A stretch of 64,000 nt of DNA from JBOGXA01 sp050694175 (GCA_050694175.1 JBOGXA010000020.1:1-64000), one strand, 5' to 3'; positions 1 to 8,762 are shown, counted from the first letter of the stretch. Notes: a model not told the origin generated them from the sequence alone. Translations and numbers: made by a program.

Positions 1-731
1 CGTGCTCGTCACGACCGATCGAAAGAGTTCGGAGCGCTGGCTCAGCCCAACGGCAAGCCGAGGAAGATGCGGTTGTGAGACATACCTACCGGAGCCAGAA
101 TGGGACACGGGTGGTGAGACTTCACAACCAGGAGTTTCGCGTTAGCTTCGACGATCGTCCGTAGTTCATTGACGCGGAACTGTCGCGCAACTTGACGCGG
201 AAGCTTGCGATCGCCGCCCTACTGCCATCATCCGAGATTGCGTTTGCGCTGCTCAACACCGTCTTAGCCGCGGGAATAAACCGACAGCATGGCACCAACG
301 AAGCGAGAAGTTCGTTGTCATAGGCGACCTTGAGGGGAGAGTCAATCCTCCTCTTGGTTGGCCTTCGATGTGGGACTGGTCTGTCGGGCCAGGATTGTTG
401 GCGCTCGAAAGTCGAATATCGAATCCATTGGATTTGTCCGTTTTCGCACTTTGAGGTTGCGCTCCAGGATCAAACCTTGTGCCTGTTCTCCCTTGACGCA
501 TGGCTCCACCCGATGCTCCATGGTCGTAGGCCTGATCTAGGTGTGAACGCTCTGTAGGAAGAATGATGCAGCCGGGCGCTCGACCCAGGCTGCTGTATGT
601 CTTCGTGCTCCTGTCTGGTGACCGGCAGGCGAAAGGCCTGCAGCGAGGTGTTGCCTGAACTATCGACGCCGACCGGAGCCAAGGGGGCGCGGGGCGCGTC
701 TTGAGGACATGATGCCGGAACTGAGACAGAT
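1..731. other. Intergenic region without a convincing gene
   Basis: No reading frame here has a credible start, ribosome binding site and protein-like composition together. The stretch holds a diverged copy (132-325) of a repeat also found at 4996-5190. It also holds a small hairpin at 625-641 (stem GCAGGC/GCCTGC) about 90 bases before the sigma factor gene. The window start may lie inside an integrated element whose left end is not visible. Confidence 0.5.
132..325. repeat. Diverged repeat with paired TTGACGCGG sites
   Basis: This segment aligns with 4996-5190 over nearly its whole length, including two TTGACGCGG sites (169-177 and 192-200) spaced 23 bases apart, exactly as at 5037 and 5060. 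In the second copy the repeat directly follows a tRNA-Lys 3' end. Here no tRNA fragment is found upstream, so that part has been lost or replaced. The paired sites look like integrase arm-binding sites; that role is inferred. Confidence 0.6.
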
Positions 732-1253
732 ATGACTACGAAGGTAGAGGAGATCCGAGTGGAGCCGGGACTCGGGCCGCTCGCGAAGCTCTACGGCGAG
801 CATTCCGCCTCGGCCTTTCGCCTGGCCTATCTATTGACGGGTGACGCCGACCTCGCCGAAGACCTCGTCCAGGACGCGTTCGTGAGGTTGATCGGACGCT
901 TCGCCGACCTCCGAGGTCCGGGATCTTTCGACGCGTACCTGAGACGAACGATAGTGAACCTGTCGTACGGATTGTTCCGGCGCCGCCGGGTCGAACGGGC
1001 TTATCTCGCGCGCGCACGTGGGATTGCGACCCGGACGGCCGACGGGCTCCCTGACGTCGAAGGGCGGGATCAGCTGTGGACGCAGTTGCAGAGGATCGCG
1101 CCGCGCCAGCGCGCCGCGCTCGTCCTTCGCTACTACGACGACCTCTCCGAGCAACAGACCGCCGACATCCTTGGCTGTTCGCTTCGCACGGTGAAGTCGC
1201 TCGTGACACGCGGAATGCAGGCCATGCGTGCCCAGCAGGAGGGTGAGCTGTGA
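732..1253 (+). CDS. ECF RNA polymerase sigma factor, SigE family
   Basis: This 173-residue protein has the two domains of group 4 sigma factors. Region 2 lies at about residues 15-85, with a typical FRLAYLLTGD...DLVQDAF stretch that contacts core polymerase and the -10 element. Region 4 lies at about 110-165, with a helix-turn-helix (LSEQQTADILGCSLRTVKS). The length and motifs fit the actinobacterial SigE family. The next gene overlaps its stop codon and encodes a single-pass membrane protein, an arrangement typical of a sigma factor with a regulator partner. No classical zinc-binding anti-sigma motif is visible in that partner. The start at 732 gives the normal N-terminus for the family. Confidence 0.92.
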   Translation: MTTKVEEIRVEPGLGPLAKLYGEHSASAFRLAYLLTGDADLAEDLVQDAFVRLIGRFADLRGPGSFDAYLRRTIVNLSYGLFRRRRVERAYLARARGIATRTADGLPDVEGRDQLWTQLQRIAPRQRAALVLRYYDDLSEQQTADILGCSLRTVKSLVTRGMQAMRAQQEGEL

Positions 1254-2263
1254 TGACGGACCTGGAACGCGATATCCGCGACATGATGAGGCGAACGGCA
1301 GACGGCGTGCATCATGTTCCGCAACCCAGCCGCGGGCTGGTTCATCGGGCGCGCTTGCGCCGAGCGCGGACCGCGGCACTTACGGGAGCGGCGACCGTGG
1401 CTCTGGTGATCGGCGGATTCGGGGTGAAATCGGCGGTTTGGACCGATGCTGCTCCCGCGCCTCCCGCCGACCGGAGGGGGTCGGAGATCGAGCAAGACCC
1501 GGAGATCCAGAATAAGTCCATCACCCGCCAGGTGGCGATCATCAGGCAGATGGCGGACGCCATAAACGCTAGAGACACCGACGCCTTCATCGACCTCTTC
1601 GCACGTAAGGGTGGGTTCAACTCGCGCGGGTTTTTCCCCAGCTCGTCATCCCTCGGGCCCTCCCTTCCCGTCGCCGATACCGAGTTGGTTTGGGCCTGGA
1701 TGGACATCAACGATGCGTGGGGCCTGCAGGCAGAGGTCGAGGTGTGCGACGCGATGACAGGACCCATACGTCGGGTGTTCGATCAGACCGATGTCCGCAT
1801 CGAGTGCGAGGTCAGGGCGCGCTGGCACAATCTCTCGCTCGAGACCATCGAAGGCTGGAATTTCGAGTTCGAGGGAACAAGATTGCTGGCGTGGGGTCTT
1901 TCCAGACCGTTTACCTTGTCGTCCGAGTTAGTCGACCTCAACCCGCCGGATCGAACCCTTCCCCTCGGCTACGACGGACTCCTGGCATGGGAGGAATGGC
2001 TCAAGGCGAATCATCCCGAGACCGCGGCCCGTTACCTCAACCCACGGGCTGAGGGTGAGGGTCCCCCGGTCGGCTGCGACGGATGCCAGGCGGCCCGGAG
2101 GGCCTGGGACCGGGCCGACAGGTCGGCTCCCCTGCTGGACATCGCGGAGAGAAGTTGGTCGATTAACGGCTACGACTTCCGACCGGTCGGCTACATACCG
2201 TACGACCCTGCATACGCCGACGAGATCCAGGCCTCCATCCAGGCCTATCTGGACGAAAGATGA
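1250..2263 (+). CDS. Single-pass membrane protein coupled to the sigma factor
   Basis: The GTG at 1250, or the ATG at 1253, overlaps the sigma factor stop, so translation is probably coupled. Residues 1-40 are a basic cytoplasmic segment containing DLERDIRDMMRRTADG. One membrane helix follows at about residues 41-60 (ALTGAATVALVIGGFGV), then a roughly 275-residue extracytoplasmic domain. This layout recurs next to SigE-family sigma factors in actinomycetes and may act as an anti-sigma factor, but no HXXXCXXC motif is present. The outer domain contains an acidic, Trp-rich region and a CDGC motif near residue 275. I do not recognise a known domain in it. The role as sigma-factor regulator is inferred from position. 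Confidence 0.75.
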   Translation: MMTDLERDIRDMMRRTADGVHHVPQPSRGLVHRARLRRARTAALTGAATVALVIGGFGVKSAVWTDAAPAPPADRRGSEIEQDPEIQNKSITRQVAIIRQMADAINARDTDAFIDLFARKGGFNSRGFFPSSSSLGPSLPVADTELVWAWMDINDAWGLQAEVEVCDAMTGPIRRVFDQTDVRIECEVRARWHNLSLETIEGWNFEFEGTRLLAWGLSRPFTLSSELVDLNPPDRTLPLGYDGLLAWEEWLKANHPETAARYLNPRAEGEGPPVGCDGCQAARRAWDRADRSAPLLDIAERSWSINGYDFRPVGYIPYDPAYADEIQASIQAYLDER

Positions 2264-2994
2264 GCTCCAGCACATCAAATATGAATCGCTACGGCCGTCT
2301 ATTGGGCCTGGGCCTAGTAGCGGTCCTTACGGGATGTGGCTCGGGTGACGCAGCCAAACCCACTGCTGCGAAGACAACGAATGAACCGACCTCCACAGCG
2401 ACAGCCCGAGACATCTTGAGTATCCCCGACTTCGCCCCTCTCGAGCCTGGGGCCTACTTCATCGACCCCGACGCCGAGCCATCCACTCCGTTGCGTGTGG
2501 TGTACAGGATCGCGGCCGATGGCTGGTCGATGTGGATCGGAGCGGCCAAGTTCACCGACGACGGACATGTCGGAGTGAGCATCGCGACCGTGACGAACCT
2601 GGTGCGTCATGGCTGTCGCGACCATTCCCGGGCCGATCCACCGGTCGGTCCGACCGTCGATGACCTCGCCGCCGCGCTGGCGACTCTGGCCCCGTTTCGG
2701 GTGACGTCGCCACCAACCGACATCACCATCTACGGCTACCGCGGCAAGCATCTGGAGCTGACCGTGCCCGAGATCGACTTCGCTCAATGCGCCGGCGGCA
2801 AGCTCAAGAGCTGGATCGCACCCCCCTATGGCGCGTTCTATGGCTACACGGGCCCTGGCCACACCGAAGAGTTCTGGATCCTCGACGTCGAGGGCAGCCG
2901 CCTGGTGATCGCGGCCGACCGGTCCCCCGATACGCCCGCTAAGGATATCGCCGAGATGCGCGCCGTCCTGGACTCGATACGGATCGAGCCGTGA
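2260..2994 (+). CDS. Predicted lipoprotein, unknown function
   Basis: The ATG at 2260 overlaps the previous stop as ATGA. A second ATG at 2281 gives a cleaner signal peptide, and both are possible starts. The N-terminus has a hydrophobic stretch ending in the lipobox LTGC, with Cys26 counted from the first start. It is followed by a Thr/Ala/Pro-rich linker, so the mature protein is probably anchored to the outer face of the membrane. The remaining 200 residues look globular and contain two further cysteines. This is the third gene of the sigma factor operon and may be a cell-surface sensor or a target of the sigma factor. I do not recognise the domain. Confidence 0.75.
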   Translation: MSSSTSNMNRYGRLLGLGLVAVLTGCGSGDAAKPTAAKTTNEPTSTATARDILSIPDFAPLEPGAYFIDPDAEPSTPLRVVYRIAADGWSMWIGAAKFTDDGHVGVSIATVTNLVRHGCRDHSRADPPVGPTVDDLAAALATLAPFRVTSPPTDITIYGYRGKHLELTVPEIDFAQCAGGKLKSWIAPPYGAFYGYTGPGHTEEFWILDVEGSRLVIAADRSPDTPAKDIAEMRAVLDSIRIEP

Positions 2995-3003
2995 CGTTGC
3001 TGC

Positions 3004-3231
3004 CAACGGCCCGCGGTCCTGGAGGAACTCGCGCGCCAGGTCGGCAGGATCTTCGACCTCGGCGTTGGCGCGCCGGTTCAGCTCCGTGATGGTCTCCGTA
3101 TCGAGCGCGGCGCTCACCTCGTCGAGAAGGTGCCTGATCTCGTTGTTCAAAACATCCTCACTAACCAACGGCGTGATGTTGCCGGCAGCCCGCAGGTCGC
3201 GATCGTCCTCCAACAGCCCGAACTCGACGCC
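3004..3231 (-). pseudogene. Remnant of a ProX/OsmF-type compatible-solute binding protein
   Basis: About 75 codons on the minus strand read FGLLEDDRDLRAAGNITPLV... followed by LLDEVSAALDTETITELNRR and PADLAREFL. This is the C-terminal lobe of glycine betaine/choline-type substrate-binding proteins (OpuAC/ProX/OsmF family). The N-terminal three quarters are missing, and the frame runs on past the expected stop into DNA antisense to the lipoprotein gene. It is therefore a truncated, non-functional scrap. No partner ABC permease or ATPase of this family is nearby. The match is to remembered family patterns and was not tested by alignment. Confidence 0.6.
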
Positions 3232-3320
3232 CCCCGCGATGGAGCCGTTCGTGGAGAACAAGAGCCCACGTCGATCGCACCTCGTCCGATGCCGCCTGAA
3301 CCGGTGCGCGTTCCACATCG

Positions 3321-3566
3321 GTGTATGTGGGTGTAGAGGATTCCGCGTCTTTAGCCGGCGAACGAACGATCACGACGATTACCGGTTTTGCCGGCCACGG
3401 GACCTCGTCGTTCGTCATGAACAACCGGGTGGAGATGTTTCGGTTCACCGACATCCTCACCAACGACGCAGGCGATCGCATCCGAGCCCAAGGCGTGTTC
3501 GTGCTCGACATCTCCAACGACCCCGCCAGGGTCGACAGGTTCGTATTGACCTGCCTCGGGGGCTGA
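3321..3566 (+). CDS. Short hypothetical protein, possibly a fragment
   Basis: This frame encodes 81 residues with a plausible beta-rich C-terminal part (MNNRVEMFRFTDIL, IRAQGVFVLDISNDPARVDRF). It lacks a signal peptide, although the neighbours on either side are exported proteins. It sits directly after the ProX/OsmF-like scrap and has no strong ribosome binding site at the first ATG. It may be the 3' end of a larger gene cut by the same rearrangement. No function can be assigned. Confidence 0.35.
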   Translation: MYVGVEDSASLAGERTITTITGFAGHGTSSFVMNNRVEMFRFTDILTNDAGDRIRAQGVFVLDISNDPARVDRFVLTCLGG

Positions 3567-3618
3567 TCACGAGAACTTGCACATCTGGACCTCGTTACAA
3601 CGAGACCATTGAACTGCG

Positions 3619-3640
3619 CCGCGGCCGGCAATGGCCGCGG
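3619..3640. promoter_or_regulatory. Perfect 8-bp hairpin upstream of cupin gene
   Basis: CCGCGGCC and GGCCGCGG form an uninterrupted stem around a 6-base loop. There is no T-run after it, so it is not a standard intrinsic terminator. It lies about 110 bases before the cupin gene. A Shine-Dalgarno-like AAAGGAG follows at about 3648, with a 30-codon open frame (3655-3747) that ends five bases before the cupin start. That frame could be a leader peptide, or chance. Confidence 0.4.
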
Positions 3641-3752
3641 CGACGAGAAAGGAGATGACTGGGGGCGGGAGGCGCAGCTCCCGATCCGCCGTCAGGGTTC
3701 GCCCGCGGTGGCGCCACGTAATCGATCCACATGAGAAAGAGGATTAAGAACC

Positions 3753-4319
3753 ATGAAGAAGGTAAGACAGGGAGAAGAAGGAGACAGGAAAGCTAGTCGT
3801 CTGAACTGGGTCATCGTGGCCGGCCTGGGGGCCGTGCTACTCGGCGGTGTCACCTCCGTCTTCGCGGCAACCAGTGTGATCAGAGGCACCGGCACCATGG
3901 CGCACTACGAGCCGTTCGACGGCCCCGCGACGATGACCTCGCGGAGTCTCTTTATCGAACCAAATGAAGTGTTGCCCTGGCACCAGCACCCGGGGATCGG
4001 CGCTTACACCATCGTAAAGACCGGCACGCTGACGGTAGAAGATGGCTGCGGCGGCGAGGTCGTGTACCCACAAGGGACGGCGTTCATCGAGCCCCCGGGG
4101 CGCGTCCACAGGGGGATAGCCGGTGACGTCGCCGTCGAAACCGTACAGACCTTCTTGGTCCCGGCGGGTTCGGCGTTTTCAGTGAACGTTCCAAAGGGGT
4201 GCGGAGCACCGCTGGTGGTCGACGAGTGCAAGGTCGGTGGCTGGCGTGCATTTACGTATCCACGGACCTTCTCGAATCAAGGCGACTGCATAGGGTTCGT
4301 TCACCGGAGCGACGGCTGA
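3753..4319 (+). CDS. Membrane-anchored or secreted cupin protein
   Basis: The protein has 188 residues. A charged N-terminus is followed by a hydrophobic segment at about residues 19-38 (VIVAGLGAVLLGGVTSVFA), giving a signal peptide or anchor. The rest is a single cupin barrel with the first cupin motif HQHPGIGAYTIVKTG, which provides two histidines and a downstream Glu-like position, and the second motif PPGRVHRG, which provides another histidine. A metal-binding site is therefore likely. Four cysteines in the outer domain could form disulfides. The start has a usable GAGGA-type site upstream. It could be a small oxygenase, an isomerase or a binding protein; the family is too diverse to choose. 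Confidence 0.75.
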   Translation: MKKVRQGEEGDRKASRLNWVIVAGLGAVLLGGVTSVFAATSVIRGTGTMAHYEPFDGPATMTSRSLFIEPNEVLPWHQHPGIGAYTIVKTGTLTVEDGCGGEVVYPQGTAFIEPPGRVHRGIAGDVAVETVQTFLVPAGSAFSVNVPKGCGAPLVVDECKVGGWRAFTYPRTFSNQGDCIGFVHRSDG

Positions 4320-4408
4320 GGAGGATGATGGGCGACGACTCGGAAAGCAACTCGGATTCGGACAGCGACTAGCGCCGAGCTGTAGCTCACACGAAGGTTG
4401 TGACACGG

Positions 4409-4460
4409 CGAGAGCCTCCATCACGGTTGGGTGACGACTCCGACCGAGTGGAGGCTCTCG
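4409..4460. terminator. 12-bp inverted repeat after the cupin gene
   Basis: CGAGAGCCTCCA at 4409-4420 is perfectly complementary to TGGAGGCTCTCG at 4449-4460, with a 28-base loop. It lies 90 bases after the cupin stop codon. It could act as a rho-independent-like terminator, although it has no T-tract. It could equally be the remains of a small element's terminal repeats. Confidence 0.4.
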
Positions 4461-4797
4461 TAGCCTATGGCTAGGGCGAAACTGACCCCGGTAGGCAGTT
4501 TGCCGCAGCATGTGAGGCGATGGAGCCATCCTCTAGCGCCAGGAGAGTCGCTTTCGCACAGCTCACGCCCGCTCCCCTGTCTCCTTTTCCTTTCGACCTC
4601 TCCATTTACTCCAGCGGGCGACGTGGGCAGCGAGCATTAACCTCTTGACGTGAACGTCGCCGCCTGCGCCACGATCCGCAACAACGCACGCCAAATACCT
4701 TTCATCCAGCGACGGGATCTCGACGTGTGGGAATGTCCCGGCGGGGCCGCTCACTCGGACGAAGCTCCACGGGATGCAGTCGTGCGCTCACCATCAC

Positions 4798-4990
4798 CCG
4801 TGACGCGGAATTGACGCGGTAATTGACCAGATCAGTTCGGACGCGAACGTACGACTCAGGAAGTCGAAGAGTTGCTGGCTGCGGAGACGTTAGCCATCCA
4901 GGTTCGCGAGGGCTCCTCAGAAGCACTCAGGACGCTGGGAGAAAGACTCTTAATCCGTAGGTTCAGGGTTCGATTCCCTGGCGACCCACC
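4798..4990 (+). repeat. 193-bp repeat unit ending in a tRNA-Lys 3' half (copy 1)
   Basis: This unit is closely similar to 9087-9279. It begins with GTGACGCGG (4800) and TTGACGCGG (4811), 11 bases apart, and ends with a 46-base tRNA-Lys 3' half at 4945-4990 that includes the anticodon loop CTCTTAA and the T-arm. The 5' half of the tRNA is absent, so it is not a functional gene. The arrangement is what is left at the junction of an element integrated at a tRNA gene: core plus arm sites. Confidence 0.75.
4945..4990 (+). pseudogene. tRNA-Lys(CTT) 3' fragment, att-like core 1
   Basis: The sequence runs from the anticodon loop (anticodon CTT) through the variable loop and the T-arm GGGTTCGATTCCC to the acceptor end GCGACCCACC. 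Upstream bases do not form a D-arm or an acceptor 5' strand. Identity with the other two copies begins at the anticodon loop, the usual crossover place for many tyrosine integrases. Confidence 0.75.
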
Positions 4991-4995
4991 TCTGA

Positions 4996-5190
4996 CCAGC
5001 GGTTTCGCGTTGGGTTCGATGATCGTCCGTTGCCCATTGACGCGGAAGTGTCGCGCAACTTGACGCGGAAGCTTGCGATCGTCGCCGCGCCGCCATCATC
5101 CGAGGTTGCATTTGGCCTGCGCAACGCAGTCTTGGTCGCGCGCATACCCGCCCGCGAGACACCAACGAACCCGGGAAGTTCGTTGTCATG
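4996..5190. repeat. Repeat downstream of tRNA fragment, with paired TTGACGCGG sites
   Basis: It matches 132-325 with scattered substitutions. TTGACGCGG occurs at 5037 and 5060 (23-base spacing). Together with the 11-base-spaced pair at 4800 and 4811, this places arm-like sites on both sides of the tRNA core. A shorter, more diverged third copy of the second half occurs at about 5292-5384. Confidence 0.6.
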
Positions 5191-5291
5191 GGGGGCCCTC
5201 GATTGTCTTCGGGTGTCCAGCCTCCGATCGTCATGGCCGATGAGCGGCGAGCCGCGGTACTCCTAGCCCCCCGCCGCACCTACACCAACCC

Positions 5292-5384
5292 GGTTCGAGT
5301 TGCATTTGGCTTGCTCAACACACTCTTGGTCGCGGGAATGGAAGCCCGCGAGTCACCCAACGAAGCGGCAAGTCCGTTGTTACA
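5292..5384. repeat. Partial third copy of the same repeat
   Basis: The segment from GTTGCATTTGGCTTGC to the AAGTCCGTTGTTA end resembles 5103-5188, with about one difference in five bases. It contains no TTGACGCGG site. It fills the gap before the TPR gene's stop codon, and no gene is seen in it. Confidence 0.45.
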
Positions 5385-5393
5385 GCGTCGATG

Positions 5394-7463
5394 TCAAAAC
5401 TCCCACCCGGCAGGGGCGCGAGGGTCGGGAAGGTAGGCGCAATACGTACCCGTGCGGATGGTACGGCTGAGATGCTCGCCGAGCTGAGGATGGTGCTCGG
5501 CGATCCGGGTAATCGCTTGGCGGACCGCGCGGGTCACACCGGCTCGAGCGCGCTCGGACGCGGACGCGGCTCGTCGATCACGACCACCCAAGCCAAACGC
5601 GCGCGCGAGCTCTCGAACGAGGAAGTCGCGCTCGGCGTCAGCCTGCGCGGCCCGCTCGGCGTCTCCGATCGCCCGCGCTTGCCCGATGTCGTCTTCGATC
5701 TCGGCGAGGCGTCTGCGGTACGCGTCCTTGGCTCGCGCGTCGAGGATCTCGCCCGCGTCGCCGAGTACCGAGCGCGGCAGGCCGGCCGCTTGGCTGCTGT
5801 CTACCTGCGCACGGCTGCCCGTCTCGGCGGCGACGAGGTCCAGCACGTGGTACTCCCGGCCCGGATCGGCGAGGAGCCGCGCGAGGTATCGCATGCCCTT
5901 GAGGTCGCGCAGGCGGACGGTGTGCCCTTCGAAGATCACCGACCAGTAGTCACCCTCGTGACGAAAGACGTTGAAGCTCGCAACCGGCTGCTCGTCGAGT
6001 ATGTCGGGGTGCTCCACGTGAACTGGTGGGGCCACCGACGGCGTGGCTTCCATCCCTTCGAGGATCGTGCTGGCCGCTTGGCGCTCCAAGACGGCCCGGT
6101 GCTCGCTGCCGCTGGCGCGGTGAGCCTCGGCGAGGGCCATGCGTGCGACCGCCGCCTCGTACGGGGCGCCGACTTCGTTCCAGAGTCGCACCGCTTCAGA
6201 CATGGACTGTTCCGCGCCCGCCGCATCGCCGTCGGCGAGCCGCACCCTTCCTCGAGCGAGGGCTGCGCTGGCGACCAACGCTTTGCTCTCGAATCGGGCG
6301 GCTACGAGCTCCAGCTCGTCGGCGGCCGATCGGGCCCGGCCGATGTCGCCGATCGCGATCTCGATCTCGACCTGCGCCTCGAGCAGCGGCGCGCGCTGCA
6401 GGTGCGTGTTCGGTGGTCGCTCCTTCGAGGGCACCCGCAAGGGCCACTCGAGCGCGTCTCTTATGGAGGCAGCCGCGGTGGCCGCGTCGCCTTGGGCCAG
6501 ACGCACCAGCGCGAGACCCGGTTGAGGATCCCACCCGGCACGATGAGCCGCCAAGAGAGCTTCCTCCGCGCCCGCGATCTCTCCCTTGTGAAGTCGGATC
6601 CGTCCGAGCTCGTTCAGCGGCCACCCGAGCTCGCGTCGCAAGTAGGGGCGCAGTTCCTCGCACGCCGCGAGCGCCTGACTCTCCGCCTCGTTGCACGACC
6701 CGCGCAGCCTGAGGATCTCGGCGCGGTGGACCCGGCAGCGACCGTGGAGGCTCCCGATGGCATTCGTCTCGCACCACCGCTCCATCGCCTCGGTCCACTC
6801 CTCGGCGACGTCATACTGCGCGAGGCCCTGCAGGGCGCACACGAGTTCGCAGTAGACGATTCCTGTCGAGAGCGGATCGAGGTCCCCGGAGACCGTCGCC
6901 ACCCCGACCTCGTGGAGCAGCGCCAGACCTTGCTGGACATCGCCGTCCAGGATGATCAGCCGCGCCTCTGCTACCCGTCCGAGGGCGCACGCCGCCTGGT
7001 CACACTTCGAACCAACCTCGATGGCACGCCGGGCCCACGGCCGAGCGCCGGGCATGTCGCCAGTCAGCATCCGCTCGTAGGTGCGGACGACCGCAAACCA
7101 CGCGTGCGCCGGCGTCTCACCCCGACCCTCGAGAAGCCGCTCCGCTCGTGCCAACCAGCCGCGCACCGGTGCCATGAGCGCAGTGTCGAAGAGCAGGTGC
7201 ATCGCGACGCGAACGGCCGCACCTGCTGCCGCGACCTGGTCACCGGCCTGCATGCACGCCGCGTGGGCACGCTCCCACGCCTCGATGGTCACATCGAGAT
7301 GGCCGGCCGCGTAGGCGACCTCGCCAAGCACCGGTAGATCCGTGGGGCCCAGGAGGCCGTCCGCGTCCGCCTCCATGAGGAGGTCGAAGGCCTGCCGCAG
7401 GTCTCCTCGGGCTGCCGCGTCACGTGCGCGCTCAACGACGACAAGACCAGCGCCATCGCTCAT
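5394..7463 (-). CDS. TPR-repeat protein with LuxR-regulator-type C-terminal region
   Basis: I chose the ATG at 7463 over a TTG further upstream; it gives 689 residues. Residues 1-430 are Ala/Glu/Arg-rich helical repeats in pairs, typical of MalT/LuxR-type tetratricopeptide regions (for example AYAAGHLDVTIEAWERAHAA). After residue 470 comes a conserved actinobacterial module, with FRHEGDYWSVIFEG, RLRDLKGMRYLARLLADPG and a helical segment rich in Arg/Glu/Ala. That module is commonly found beside TPRs in large regulators and adenylate-cyclase-like proteins. No N-terminal ATPase, cyclase or C-terminal HTH is present, so this is the sensing and scaffold part alone. It is probably cytoplasmic. It diverges from the tautomerase gene. 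Confidence 0.75.
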   Translation of the reverse strand: MSDGAGLVVVERARDAAARGDLRQAFDLLMEADADGLLGPTDLPVLGEVAYAAGHLDVTIEAWERAHAACMQAGDQVAAAGAAVRVAMHLLFDTALMAPVRGWLARAERLLEGRGETPAHAWFAVVRTYERMLTGDMPGARPWARRAIEVGSKCDQAACALGRVAEARLIILDGDVQQGLALLHEVGVATVSGDLDPLSTGIVYCELVCALQGLAQYDVAEEWTEAMERWCETNAIGSLHGRCRVHRAEILRLRGSCNEAESQALAACEELRPYLRRELGWPLNELGRIRLHKGEIAGAEEALLAAHRAGWDPQPGLALVRLAQGDAATAAASIRDALEWPLRVPSKERPPNTHLQRAPLLEAQVEIEIAIGDIGRARSAADELELVAARFESKALVASAALARGRVRLADGDAAGAEQSMSEAVRLWNEVGAPYEAAVARMALAEAHRASGSEHRAVLERQAASTILEGMEATPSVAPPVHVEHPDILDEQPVASFNVFRHEGDYWSVIFEGHTVRLRDLKGMRYLARLLADPGREYHVLDLVAAETGSRAQVDSSQAAGLPRSVLGDAGEILDARAKDAYRRRLAEIEDDIGQARAIGDAERAAQADAERDFLVRELARAFGLGGRDRRAASASERARAGVTRAVRQAITRIAEHHPQLGEHLSRTIRTGTYCAYLPDPRAPAGWEF

Positions 7464-7603
7464 CGCACGCCTCCCGAATCCGTGGCCGATCGGAGCCCGG
7501 GTCAACCGGTGCCGAACGTAACCGTGAGGGTTACCGCCGTAACAGTCTTACTCACGCCTTCGGGTTGCGCGTCGAGAGTCGATGCGACGGAAGGAGACCT
7601 GTA

Positions 7604-7834
7604 ATGCCGCTCATCAATGTCAAGCTGATCGAAGGCGTGTTCGACGCCGCCCAGAAGCGGGAGATCGTGGAGAAGCTGACCGAAGCCATGGTCAGCATCG
7701 AGGGGGAGAACATGCGGCCGGTGACGTGGTGCGTCGTCGAGGAGGTGCGTAGCGGCGACTGGGGCATCGGGGGTAACCCGCTCACCACGGCCGACGTAAA
7801 GAACCTGGCCGCTGGGCAACCCGCGGCGGTCTAG
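7604..7834 (+). CDS. 4-oxalocrotonate tautomerase family enzyme
   Basis: This 76-residue protein starts MPLINVKLIEG. Pro2 becomes the N-terminal catalytic base after Met removal, as in 4-oxalocrotonate tautomerase, and the length fits the family. The ATG at 7604 is preceded by AAGGAG at 7591, which decides this start over longer options. Members isomerise 2-hydroxymuconate-type enols in aromatic ring degradation, or act on other enol/keto acids. It forms a pair with the alpha/beta hydrolase 110 bases downstream, and the two could share a transcript. The substrate is unknown. Confidence 0.88.
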   Translation: MPLINVKLIEGVFDAAQKREIVEKLTEAMVSIEGENMRPVTWCVVEEVRSGDWGIGGNPLTTADVKNLAAGQPAAV

Positions 7835-7943
7835 CGACAAGGCCCGCCTGCCGAGGCGCCGGCACCGAAGCATCCTCGCCTGGCCACGGCTCGACCAGTA
7901 CCGCAACTTGATGGCACGACCGCAACACGAACGAGGAGAACTC

Positions 7944-8762
7944 ATGAAGACCGCAAAGGTCAACGGCGTAGAGCTTGAATACGAGGTGGTTGGATCGGGC
8001 GAACCCACGCTGCTGATAGACATGCTCATCGCCGATTGCTTCGTGCCGATCCTCTCGGAACCGTCGCTGGACCGTTACCAGCTGATCCGATACCACAAGC
8101 GGGGTTGGGTCGGCAGTACCCACACTCCTCCGCCGGTGAGGATCGACGACCACGGCGACGACGCCGCAGCTTTGCTCGACCATCTCGGTGTACGGCGCGC
8201 TCACATCGTGGGTCACTCTACCGGCGCGTCGATCGGAGCCCAACTCGCCGTCGACTATCCCGACAAGGTGCACACGCTCACCCTCTTGGAGCCAACGCTC
8301 GTGTCGTTGCCACTGGGTCAGGAGTTCCTGAAAGCTGCAGGCCCCGTGTTCGAGGCGTATGGAAGCGGCGACCACGCGGGTGCGTTTTCGATGTTCGTGG
8401 CCGCCGCGAGCGGCCTCGGATGGGAAGCATGTCGAGCGCTGCTCGAGGAACGGATCCCCGGTGTCGTCACGCAGTCGATCAAAGACGCCGACACCTTCTT
8501 CGGCATCGAGCTACCATCACTCCCGGTCTGGACGTTCGGCCCCGAGCAGGCAGCCGCGATCCACAGGCCGGTCCTATCCGTGATCGGAGCGCAGACCCAG
8601 CCCCTGTGGGAGGAGATCGCCGAGTTCCTGCGCTCTTCACTCCCATACATCGAGGAATGCACGATTGAGGGGGCGGGTCACCTCCTGCAGATCCAGCAGC
8701 CGGAACCCGTCGCTCGAGCGATCGCTGAATTCCTGGGGCGAAACTCCATGGCCGGCGACTGA
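7944..8762 (+). CDS. Alpha/beta hydrolase
   Basis: The ATG at 7944, with GAGGAG eight bases upstream, gives 272 residues. The nucleophile elbow is GHSTG (Ser92), and the catalytic His lies near residue 250 in EGAGHLLQIQ. The acid residue is probably in the segment after the cap. The fold matches cytoplasmic esterases and C-C hydrolases of the epoxide hydrolase/haloperoxidase branch. The usual oxyanion-hole HG motif is replaced by LLIDMLIAD, a departure that makes the exact chemistry uncertain. It follows the tautomerase gene, which may mean a joint role in breaking down a small organic acid. Confidence 0.85.
   Translation: MKTAKVNGVELEYEVVGSGEPTLLIDMLIADCFVPILSEPSLDRYQLIRYHKRGWVGSTHTPPPVRIDDHGDDAAALLDHLGVRRAHIVGHSTGASIGAQLAVDYPDKVHTLTLLEPTLVSLPLGQEFLKAAGPVFEAYGSGDHAGAFSMFVAAASGLGWEACRALLEERIPGVVTQSIKDADTFFGIELPSLPVWTFGPEQAAAIHRPVLSVIGAQTQPLWEEIAEFLRSSLPYIEECTIEGAGHLLQIQQPEPVARAIAEFLGRNSMAGD

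Noticed and set aside
1..20. Similarity of the window start (GCTCGTCACG) to 59162-59171
   Set aside because: Only ten bases match and the flanks differ; too short to call a repeat.
4945..4990. Functional tRNA-Lys gene
   Set aside because: The acceptor 5' strand, D-arm and half of the anticodon stem are missing in this copy and the second; the third also lacks the 5' half.
4798..5190. CRISPR-like array of TTGACGCGG repeats
   Set aside because: The repeats are 9 bases long, occur in pairs with fixed 11 or 23-base spacing, and have no spacers or cas genes.
5391..7337. Long plus-strand open frame (about 650 codons)
   Set aside because: It is antisense to the TPR gene, has no ribosome site and an Arg/Gly/Leu composition typical of the reverse strand of GC-rich genes.
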